Shown here in pieces: positions 55,442 through 64,000 of a stretch of 64,000 nt of DNA. Each line of letters begins with the position of its first letter. Position 1 is the first letter of the stretch. This DNA is from Obelidium mucronatum (Eukaryota; Chytridiomycota; Chytridiomycetes; Chytridiales; Chytriomycetaceae), in contig JAIVFH010000011.1 of assembly GCA_025765595.1 (NCBI GenBank), positions 431,103 to 495,102 on the forward strand, written 5' to 3'. Below the pieces are notes generated by a model. The model made no database searches. It was not told where the DNA came from and saw nothing but the letters and a program-made list of their open reading frames with translations. Both the position numbers and the translations under genes were made by a program.

Positions 55442-58400
55442 AGCGCACCTCTTTTGTTTTCTCAATCATTTCACGTCCATACGCAGTTACACTGGATGAA
55501 ATCGCAAGCAATGGAAGCTTTCCAACTTCAAACCACAACAACCATTTAGAACCAACGCCAAACAACAACAAAGAATCAAGATGACTTACCAGTGGCACCA
55601 GTAAATCCATACACAGAATTGGCAGAAATCTACAAAAAAAAAGAAAATCAGTTGTGATGAGACTTTCCTGTGTTACAATGTTTTTTTTTTACAAACCTTC
55701 AGAGCAAGTTGTCTTCCATCCAACACAGCCCGCTTAAACGGGTCCGTCTCCTTCTTCAAATCAGACTTTGCTTTCTTACGAGCCCCAATCAAGTCTTCCA
55801 AAATAATCGGAAGCATTCCCTTCTGCTTCGAACTCTTGATAAAAATGTCTTTGAGTGGGTTAAAACAAAACAATACACGTTAAAACATGGTTAAAATACA
55901 CGCCGCCCCTCCCAAAAAAAAACCCCCCCCCTCACCATTGTTTGGAGTTCTCACGTAATCTTCATCAGTCAGACCAAACTTTGTAATGACGCTTGGATTC
56001 GCAATATAAGTTGAGTAACAAAGATTGTGCGCCATCATAATAGACGGATACAACGATGTGAAATCAAGTGTCGCGATGGGAATATCGTAATAGCCCTTTT
56101 CTGGCTCAATAACAGTGGCACCTTCGTATTGTTCATCGGACCCTGAATAACTCCATTTAATCAAACAAACACGGAAAAAAAATAAATAAAACCGGCAACA
56201 ACCTTCAGGATTCATGTTTGGAATCAACAACCCTTGAGTTTTTGCTTTCCGGTATAATTGTGAAATAACTTTGATCTGCTGTCCACGCGTCAGCAAGTAA
56301 TTGAAAGGGACTCCAGTTACACGGGCCATTTCAATGTAATTAATGATGCACATGAGTTTATCAAGGAGTCGTTGGGGAAGGTACGCGTCCTATCAAAACA
56401 GCCAAGTGTTAAGATTCAATCACATAAATTATCCACACAAACCTTTAAACAGTAAATGGCAAGTCGTCTACGGGTTTCGTCGTTTCCATTCTGCAAGTCT
56501 GCAATAATGGAGTGATGAACATCTTCCTTTTGTTCACCTGGATTCAAATTTGATTTAGAATCATGACAAGTATGGCAAGCAAAAAAAAAAAGTAGAATAA
56601 ACAGCAAGTACCCAAGAAGTGTGCACTAACAGAGTTTAGGGTATAACTTCTCAATTTATGGTCTCTTTGCATGATTTGCAACACATCCACTTGCAGTCGA
56701 CCTTCGATATTGATGGATTTGTTGTCTCTTGTTCCAAGCGCTTTCGAACTGAATCTGGAGTCCTTGGCTTTCGTTTCCAAGTCCTTCACACGGCCTGTTT
56801 ATAAAGAACAAAAAAAAAGAAATTGAGAAACACGGATATTTGATCGTTCCTTGAGTATTCTAACCTAGGAAAGCAAACTTTTGAACCTTGAGCGTTGCTG
56901 CACGTTCAATCAAATACGGAAAATCAAAGTTTTGGATGTTGTATCCTGTGATTATGTCTGGATCACACTGTTTGAATAACGCGTCAGCCTATAAAAATTT
57001 CAATCATACAATAGATAAATTTGATCGCTTACAACACGAATAAAGTCGGCCCATTTTGCCAAAAGTTCCTGATTCCTTCTCAAAACAGAGAGTATGCGTT
57101 CCAGCAATATGCGCACACTGTTTTAATGTAAAGACATTGCGAATGAACGGCTTGTCTTGGCCTGAATAGTTGACATCAGCAATAGGGACATGTCGAATAT
57201 CCTGCACAAACCTTGAATAGTGACGACATTTGCAATTTGAATCACAGAATCTTCTTTTGCATCTGGAAAAACTCCTTTTCGACCAGCACACTCGATATCA
57301 AAAGATAGGATCCGTAAAGGAGCGATTTTGGACCAATCACCCTCCGGTTCGTGAGAAATAATGTTTTTGTAACTTACGGGGAAAAAATATCAGCACATGG
57401 GAAAAACAATCGGAATGAAACTCAACTCAATATCCACTTCTATTTGCGCGTGAGATGTAGAATTATGGGATCGGATGGTATAAGTTTCCTTCTTATTCAC
57501 CAACTTCAACCAGGAATCTTGAGAGCAAAATGAATAAAAAAAAATTGAGGCCAGACAAGATTGACAAACCTTGGTATCAATCATAAACCGTAATGGGAAG
57601 CCCAAACTGGATTCATAAGTTGGGAAAGATATATTCCCAAAACCAGTGAAAGAAATAGCCCCTGTTTCGAGCAACCGCCTGGCAACAGCGACTTGACCAG
57701 CAAAATGAAAGAAAATCTGTAAAAAAACAGACTTGTCGGGTCCTTGGTAACCAAAGATGCTTTGCTTTTGAACCATTCTGACGTCAATCACAGCTCTTCC
57801 GGCCAGCTCTTGACGCCGAGAATCTCTCCGAATAGCAGTCTATTGTTTGTTTAGGTATGATTTCCCACAGCAACAGTTATTCCACTCGAGAACATACATC
57901 AAGCGCTGAAGAAAAAGCAGCAATATGTTCGCCCTGGAATCCAGCAGGAGCGGGAACATAAAAGTAAGGCAAGAATCCATGGACATGGGCAAGAACTGAA
58001 TGACCCTCTTCGGTGATTCCATACAATCTGAGCAACGTCATATCCTTCAAGTTTTCTGGATTCGAGAAACAAGTGGGGCCATCGTATTCATCGACATCAA
58101 TTTGCTGAAAAACTGGAAAAAGGTTGAGAGTATTTGTGGTCAGTTTGGCTTTCCTTGACACATTGTCCGAACACAAAAGCACTGGCATTGGTGCATCGAC
58201 TCACTCAGAGAATCCTTGTTTGTTGAAGCAAGGTTGACCCTTGTTCTTGGCCAAGATGCTTCGTAGTTTCCTGATGCGAGAATAGCCCAAATCGTTGCGT
58301 TAGAGCGATTGTAGGAGTTGAATCAACAACTCAAGAGAGAACACCAACCATTGGCAAAGGCATGTTCCGTTGAATTCAAATGCTGTTCGAAGGACGAGGG

Positions 58401-58502
58401 TTCTAAGGCGGAAGCCGTCATGCTCAGGCCTCTCTTTGGCTGTGGCTGTTGTTGTTGTTGTGGATGTTGTTGGGAAGAAGACATTGGAGTTGGACCCAGC
58501 AT
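53808..58502 (-). CDS. POL3: DNA polymerase delta catalytic subunit (POL3/POLD1)
   Basis: About 24 exons and over 1,000 residues. The first exons are 58502-58349, 58270-58205, 58112-57898, 57839-57566, 57517-57427 and 57372-57212; the last codon before TGA is at 53811. Signatures in order: [12 protein letters not shown]; Exo [16 protein letters not shown]; Exo [12 protein letters not shown]; Exo III-type [30 protein letters not shown] (motif A); NSVYGFTGA (motif B); [14 protein letters not shown] (motif C); KKRYAGL. Two C-terminal Cys clusters follow, CLGC...CVNC (zinc) and CQRC...CSAQDC (iron-sulfur type). This is the leading/lagging-strand replicative polymerase with proofreading. One intron carries a run of more than 30 A (plus strand). 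A 1-nt frameshift interrupts the exon near 57072. The first ATG is only 25 bp from the GET5 stop. Confidence 0.93.
55408..55440. repeat. Long homopolymer (A on plus strand) in a POL3 intron
   Basis: More than 30 A in a row lie inside an intron between exons encoding MIEKTKE and LVEAKY. Length is likely to be unstable and poorly assembled. Confidence 0.8.
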
Positions 58503-58527
58503 TTTATTTTTCTTTTTAATTAACTGT

Positions 58528-59237
58528 TTATTTTCTCGCGTGATTCTTGACCTTTTCGGCCGCGTCCTTGTCCGTCAGCAGACCGGCAAAGCCGACAATA
58601 AACGCGTTCATGACTTTGTTTGCGTGTTCCTTGTTGCCCGCAAACTGCACGGCGACCGTCTTTTCGACCGCCGCCCAGAAGTGCGCGTTTGCGCCGACGT
58701 CGCGCGCCGCCTCCGTAAACGCATCGCATCGCACCGCTTCGTCGCCCGCCGCCGCCGCCGCCGCCGCCGCCACCATCAGATGCACGAGCGCGCCCGCGCC
58801 GACGCCGCAGTCGCTCAGCGTCTTTCCGGCGCCCGCGAGCGCCTTTCCCTTGAAGACAAGCCGCACGGAACCCGCGTGGATGCCGTACGCCTTGGCGACC
58901 TGTGTTTTTGTTTTTTGGTTTACTTTGAGGACAACACAGACAGTCGCACCTTCTGCTTCAGCGAGTCGACTGTGTCAAAGCCATCGAGCTTGTCGATCGC
59001 CGTCGGCGCCGTGTTCCCCTTGAGCGCCTTGACTGTGATGCCAAACGTCTTCTTGGGCTCCTCACTGTCTGCCGCTTCGGATGGCCCATTGAGTGCAAAC
59101 GGTCGGCTCGCCGCTGGCAGCAGATACAACTCCTCGCTTGTCTCCTTGGCGTCGAATGCATTGCGCACGGGTCGTTTGGCGAGGCCAAGCAGAGTTGACG
59201 TCAAAAACTGTTGTTCGCTGGCGGTGGTTTTTCCCAT
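58528..59237 (-). CDS. GET5: Get5/Mdy2-like ubiquitin-like protein of the GET pathway (219 aa)
   Basis: Exons 59237-58950 and 58899-58528, joined in phase 0. The N-terminus (SEQQFLTSTLLGLAKRPV) resembles the Get4-binding helix. Residues ~65-145 are a ubiquitin-like fold: ITVKALKGN, IDKLDGFDTVDSLKQK, VRLVFKGKALAGAGKTLSDC, GALVHLMV. After an Ala run (repeat GCC/GCG) a C-terminal helical domain (FWAAVEKTVAVQFAG...FIVGFAGLLTD) fits the Get5 homodimerisation domain. Get5 with Get4 links Sgt2 to Get3 for insertion of tail-anchored proteins. GC content is clearly higher than neighbouring genes. The stop is 25 bp from the POL3 start on the same strand. Confidence 0.82.
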
Positions 59238-59596
59238 TATTTGCTGTTTATCACAAAGAACAGACAGAAACTCTGTTTATTATTATGCTCTGTTCAAAAA
59301 AAGTTGGATTCTCGTTTTGTTTACCTACTCTTAGAAATAAAGTCCCAATATGCTCCTATAAGGCAAACCTGACTTTTTTGACTTTTGTATTCCCTGACAC
59401 GAACTGTGATGGAATACTAAATAGTGCAGGAATTCTTAAAAGACTTCATCCATCTATTTGAAGTTGTGTTGCCATGTGTCAAGGACTCAAGGCGAAAAAC
59501 AGAACTGAAATCAATGAGTTCGTCCCTTCCCTTGCCTTTCCTGCCTGCCGCCTTCTAACGCCGCACCAACGACTTGCCGAACCAGATTTCCTCGGC
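59238..59596. promoter_or_regulatory. Divergent promoter between GET5 and the 59.6-kb gene
   Basis: About 360 bp between starts on opposite strands. An in-frame upstream ATG at 59474 could lengthen the plus-strand protein by 41 residues. No TATA box was noted. Confidence 0.4.
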
Positions 59597-62259
59597 ATGG
59601 TGAGCGCAGCGCTCAGAGGCAGCAGCAACGACCCTCGCTTGGCGCCGGCTAGCAGTCCGCCGCACTCGGCGCCCTCCGCCTCGACAGAGTCAGACGCTCG
59701 GCCAAGCACCGCGGCTCTCTCAGTCGATGCCAATGTCGACGCAGACAACGCAGCCGGTGAGCGTCTTTGCAATGAGTCGAAAGTGTCAAATTGGTTAAAT
59801 TGGCATCAAATTGGATGCTGATCTCTCTTCCCTCAGGCATCACCGTTTCCGCCGCTCCACACGATCAGGCATCAGCCGGGACTTGTGAGTGTTTTTCGAT
59901 ATCTTGGATCATGAAGTAACCCCACCCTCTTATTCTAGTGGACGACTTTGTTGACAAACACCAACTGCAAACACTCTCGGAGCGTTCCCGTGATGTAATG
60001 GCGCAACTGATGACCGATTGGAACCCCTCTGAAGCGGAAGCCCTCTTGGATCAGTTCGAGGATCACGGGAAATCTGTTGGGGCTTATAAGGACAAGATCA
60101 ATCTTCTCTTGAGCAATGCGTCAAATGCCAATGGGCTTGCCGCCGCCTCTACCGCTGCAAAAGATACTGTGTATAAAATTGTCGATGGGCTTGGCTGTCT
60201 TGCTGATGTGAGTTTGATTTGATGCCTCTGTGTGATGTATGTACTCAAGAACTTGTGTTTGTTTAGACACATCCCATCTTGAAGTATGCTTGGTTTCTTG
60301 TTTCAGCAGGTTACAAGGTGCATTCATTCTTAGTTTTCTTGCAAGTTGGCGTCAGTCTAACTGAACTTAACATTAGATTGCCCAAGGAGTTGAGCAGGCT
60401 GCCGAATTCGATGCACTATCTACCAGGTTCTTGGATGGTTCAACAGAAATCCATCGCCTTATGGCACTTCAGTCGAAAACCATTCCCATTGAAACATCTC
60501 AATTGTTATCCAAGAGTATCAAGTCTTTTATATCCTGTCTGATTGATGTTGCCAGTGCATATTTGGATTACTTCAAGGCTGGTTTGTATCTTTTTGTATT
60601 TGAAACTTGTATTTGGAACCCATTGGCGTAATGTTTAAGCTGACATTGCCTTTATTTAGGCCAATCTGTTGCATTGGGTCCGTTTGGCGGAACCTCCAAG
60701 ACACTTGCTGACTTGAATGAACGTCTTGATGCTGCAAATGCCAACCTTTGCCGTGTTAAACAAGATGGAACACTAGATGTTTTGGTTGCTGTTGCTGGGG
60801 ATGTTGTTGAGATTGAAAAGGACGGAAAAGCTAATACAGCAAAACTGGTCAAAGCTGTAACAGCACAAGACTCCAACACAGCCCAAGTGCGGGTGTTCAG
60901 CCGAGCTGTGCTTCAGCATAGCGTAGAAACTCTCATTGTTGGTCCTGGGGTGAGAGTGAATGAGCTACAGTGGGTTGAACCACAAGCAACAACGAATGTG
61001 GGGTCGGTGACTGTTGATGCGCTAATTGCGGGGAATGCAGCTGGAAATCTGAGAGAGGCCATGCGCAGGGCCTTGACCAGAAAAGAAAGTGCACTTCTTG
61101 CACTCTATCGGTGAGTTTCTATTTCCAATATTATGCAGCGTGTGATCTTTTCACTAACTGGAAGTTGCACATACTCAGTTTGGCTGATAGCTTGATGCGG
61201 CTGCATGCTGCTATTGAAGCTGATGCTGCCTTGCCATTGGCACAGAACCGGTATTATCCTGCGACCCCTGAAAATGTTGATCTTGCCATGGTCCGACAAT
61301 TGTACACACGCTCAGATGCATTTGCCGCCAAGCTGTCTGGATTGGATGATTCTTTGGTGCATCTAGACCACTTGGTTAGTGTGTCTATGCAAGTTGCCCT
61401 CTCAGCCAGTCCTGTCCTTCAAGTTATGAATCCCTCTGTGGAGGCTGAGGTTGGGAAGCTTAATCTCACCGATTCTGTACCAAATATTGTCCTTGACTGC
61501 ACCGAAAAGTTTGTGCGTGTGTTTGTTGGATTCAATATGCTTGAGAGCTTCAAGACAGGCATTGTACGCAATGATCCTGCCCCATTCCTGCAACCAGGTC
61601 TCACAGCTGACCCTTCCATCATTGTCCGTGAAGACTTTTCTCATTTCCCTGACAAGACCTTAAGCTACACGTTTGCGCCTGGGAAGGGAATTGAGCCCAC
61701 CAAGAGTTGGATGCAACGCAAGATTCAGTACGGACCTGACTATGACTTTTTCGACTTTGAGTCCCATGGTGATGCAGAAGGAACGGGTGGATTTTCAGCC
61801 AATGTCATTGTAAAGTTTGCCTCACTTCCCGATTTGACTTTGGTTGGTCATGTGCAGCTTCATTACCAAGTTGGTCTTGTGAGCAACCTGAACTTCTTTT
61901 TCAACATGACTTTGTCGAATTATCCAGCTGATTTTGATTGGAGCTGTTATTGGCCAATGTCTGAACGGAAGGTGGTGACCACTATTGCAAAGCTGGAAAG
62001 TCAAACTGCGGCATTACAAATTACAGGTGCAAATGACGATGCAGCTTTGGCAAAGAGTAACACTGCTGGAGACACAATGCCTGATGTAAACAAACCTTTA
62101 AGTCCACAAGAACTTCAACTCATTCAGGATGCTTGTGTAGCAGCTGGAGTGAAAGGTGTTTCTGTATCAGACTTTCGAGAGACCCAAGCCTACAAGGACT
62201 TGCTTGATAAAATTGTTGCAGACAGAATCAAGGAAATGAAAGCTGGTGGAGCAGTTTAA
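59597..62259 (+). CDS. Large seven-exon protein of unknown function (754 aa)
   Basis: Exons 59597-59756, 59837-59884, 59939-60207, 60267-60317, 60377-60581, 60660-61110 and 61179-62259, phases consistent. The N-terminus is disordered (Ser/Ala/Asp-rich). Residues ~70-260 are helical and contain THPILKYAWFLVSAGYK and MALQSKTIPIETSQLL. This faintly resembles the helical N-terminal regions of fungal STAND-type proteins (HP-x-L start), but no NTPase motif follows. The middle is β-rich (LDVLVAVAGDVVEIEKDGK), and the last exon has FFDFESHGDAEGTGGFSANV and LTLVGHVQLHYQVGLVSNL. It ends IKEMKAGGAV. I do not recognise it. The clean long exons and low divergence signs suggest an expressed gene. Its last 94 bp are duplicated just downstream. 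Confidence 0.65.
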
Positions 62260-62435
62260 CAACTTAAAACCGAAAAGGAGGAAGCAAGTGAAAATTATCA
62301 ACTTTTCTTATTGACAAATAAAATCCAAGTCAGTTTGACTAACTTAGGAAATTAGCAAAATTTTTTATACTTATTAAATCAGGATTAGACTTAGGACTTC
62401 ATGAAAATTTTCCTTTTTCAAAAAATTATCTCATA

Positions 62436-62525
62436 GACTTTTGTGAGACCAAAGCGTACGAGGACTTGCTTGAGAAAATTGTTGCAGCTAGAATCAAGGA
62501 AATGAAAGCTGGTGGAGCAATTTAA
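62436..62525 (+). pseudogene. Duplicated 3' tip of the preceding gene
   Basis: About 90 bp repeats the end of the gene above (62166-62259): ACTTGCTTGA, AAAATTGTTGCAG, ATCAAGGAAATGAAAGCTGG, and even the stop TAA in the same relative place. About 175 bp of unrelated AT-rich DNA lies between. It is a partial tandem duplication remnant. Confidence 0.75.
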
Positions 62526-62935
62526 ATGAATAAACTTAATAACCTTATAATTATAATCCCGCAACAAATCAATATCTATTATATCATGTTGAGTATTACG
62601 CATAAAAGATACAATATCACTTGCACTACTTAACAGAGATTAGAAATAAACTATAAGTGAACAGATTGAATAATTCAACCCGAATCTTTATTGTTAGAAT
62701 AAAGGAGTTCCGTGATTCGAATCTGGGGCATCACGCTCTCATGGCCAGCGCCTTGACCACTGCACCAAGTACATCTTTCCTGCATGCTTTCCAAACCAAA
62801 AGACCATAATACATCGGCCGTGCGCTGCCGAGATTAAGGGACGCCTTAACTCAGAGATGGGTTATGCTTTTGGACCTTGGCGGCATGTGGTTTTATCAGC
62901 TGCTCACATGTAGAAAGATGAAGACATTTTGTAAA
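62526..62935. other. Intergenic stretch before the satellite
   Basis: AT-rich, with one tRNA-like fragment (listed separately) and no protein gene. Confidence 0.5.
62703..62770 (-). ncRNA. tRNA-like relic (A box and B box present, acceptor stem absent)
   Basis: On the minus strand, CAGTGGTCAAGGCGCTGG resembles the D-arm and A box of a Leu/Ser-type tRNA, and ATTCGAATC about 30 nt later resembles the T-loop and B box. The 5' and 3' ends do not pair into a 7-bp acceptor stem, and the G that should open the T-loop pair is A. A decayed tRNA or a tRNA-derived SINE head is more likely than a working gene. Confidence 0.35.
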
Positions 62936-62936
62936 T

Positions 62937-64000
62937 GTTGGAGCAAGTGGTATTCAATTTTTGTCATTTTTATCTAATTCTTGACCTATTCTTGACGGCA
63001 CCTGATGCGATGAACCTCATTTCAGAAGCGTCAATTTCCAATTCTTGACCTATTCTTGACGGCACCTGATGCGATGAACCTCATTTCAGAAGCTTCAATC
63101 TGAGTATTAGGCTATTGAATCAATCTGTGAAGATTTCCATTCCTCAAGGTTGTTGGAGCAAGTGGTATTCAATTTTTGTCATTTTTATCCAATTCTTGAC
63201 CTATTCTTGACGGCACCTGATGCGATGAACCTCATTTCAGAAGCTTCAATCTGAGTATTAGGCTATTGAATCAATCTGTGACAATTGCCATTCCTCAAGA
63301 TTGTTGGAGCAAGTGGTATTCAATTTTTGTCATTTTCTGGCAATTCTTGACCTATTCTTGACGGCACCTGATGCGATGAACCTCATTTCAGAAGCTTCAA
63401 TCTGAGTATCAGGCTATTGAATCAATCTGTGAAGATTGCCATTCCTCAACATTGTTGGAGCAAGTGGTATTCAATTTTTGTCATTTTCTGGCCATTCTGG
63501 ACCTATTCTTGAAGGCACCTGATGCGATGAACCTCATTTCAGAGCTTCAATCTGAGTATTAGGCTAGTCAATCAATCTGTGAAGATTGCCATTCCTCAAG
63601 GTTGTTAAAGCAAGTGGTATTCAATTTTTGTCATTTTCTGGCAATTCTTGACCTATTCTTGAAGGCACCTGATGCGATGAACCTCATTTCAGAAGCTTCA
63701 ATCTGAGTTTTAGGCTATTGAATCAATCTGTGAAGATTGCCATTCCTCAAGGTTGTTGGAGCAAGTGGTATTCAATTTTTTGTCATTTTCTGGCAATTCT
63801 TGACCTATTCTTGACGGCACCTGATGCGATGAACCTCATTTCAGAGCTTCAATCTGAGTAATAGGCTATTGAATCAATCTGTGACGATTGCCATTCCTCA
63901 AGGTTGTTGGAGCAAGTGGTATTCAATTTTTTGATCATTTTTATCCAATTCTTGACCTATTCTTGAAGGCACCTGATGCGATGAACCTCATTCAGAAGCT
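62937..64000. repeat. ~151-bp tandem satellite, at least seven units, continuing past the window
   Basis: Unit starts (GTTGGAGCAAGTGG or a variant) fall at 62937, 63152, 63303, 63454, 63604, 63755 and 63906, giving a period of 150-151 bp. The first unit is 215 bp because a ~63-bp block (CCTATTCTTGACGGCACCTG and flanks) is doubled inside it. Units differ by a few per cent, and one carries GTTAAAGC instead of GTTGGAGC. No conserved open frame. It is cut by the window end, so its full size is unknown. Confidence 0.9.

Noticed and set aside
58318..59334. Long plus-strand open frame of 338 codons
   Set aside because: It lies antisense to GET5 and the first POL3 exon. It is a shadow of the GC-rich GET5 codons, with Arg-rich and low-complexity content.
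62703..62770. Functional tRNA gene
   Set aside because: No acceptor stem and a broken T-arm pair; kept only as a low-confidence relic.
62937..64000. CRISPR-like array
   Set aside because: The repeats are contiguous 151-bp satellite units without unique spacers, in a eukaryotic genome.

Overview
The window is nuclear DNA of an early-diverging fungus, most likely a chytrid. Genes are broken by many short GT-AG introns of about 45-60 nt. The set includes fungal housekeeping genes (DNA polymerase delta, Prp28, Trm7, Get5, Arp10, Irc3-like helicase) and a secreted copper oxygenase with a chitin-binding module. It also carries genes with Crinkler-like N-termini, which are known from oomycetes and chytrids. 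The phylum call is an inference from gene content; no ribosomal or mitochondrial marker is present. Exon boundaries below were read by eye. Where exon lengths are quoted, their reading phases were checked and agree.

Layout. Position 1-417 is the 3' end of a PFG/Q-rich protein gene. The stretch 0.6-24.6 kb is accessory and repeat-rich. It holds a relic (0.6-1.75 kb), a degraded copy (3.9-5.3 kb) and an intact copy (21.4-23.1 kb) of an unrecognised family ('family A'). It also holds a three-exon gene of unknown function (6.5-7.9 kb), a BED-finger transposase-derived gene (8.7-11.3 kb), a Crinkler-like gene ('B1', 12.9-15.7 kb), a small paired gene ('C1') and a coiled-coil gene ('D1', 17.3-18.6 kb). 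From 24.8 to 34.7 kb the DNA is compact: a DEIH-box helicase with a mitochondrial-type leader, ARP10, a multidomain LPMO-like gene and a second Crinkler-like gene (B2). From 34.9 to 44.9 kb it is accessory again: C2, an orphan copy of the family-A upstream block, a hypothetical gene, the second intact family-A gene (A4), and D2, an inverted paralogue of D1. From 45.1 to 62.3 kb it is compact housekeeping: PRP28, TRM7, a SERF-like gene, an Irc3-like helicase, two DOPA-dioxygenase-like genes, POL3, GET5 and a 754-residue unknown. The right end is a tandem satellite of about 151 bp that runs off the window.

The clearest candidate for something undescribed is family A. It has two intact six-exon genes, one degraded gene and one scrambled relic. 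Exon lengths are conserved, the N-terminus has a duplicated unit, and the C-terminus ends in a conserved W-[IV]-K-I-x-[MI]-P-x-[RY]-F-F motif. A duplicated upstream block of about 1.3 kb goes with them. Families A, B, C and D are each present more than once within 45 kb, so this stretch behaves like a fast-evolving duplicated compartment placed between compact conserved blocks.
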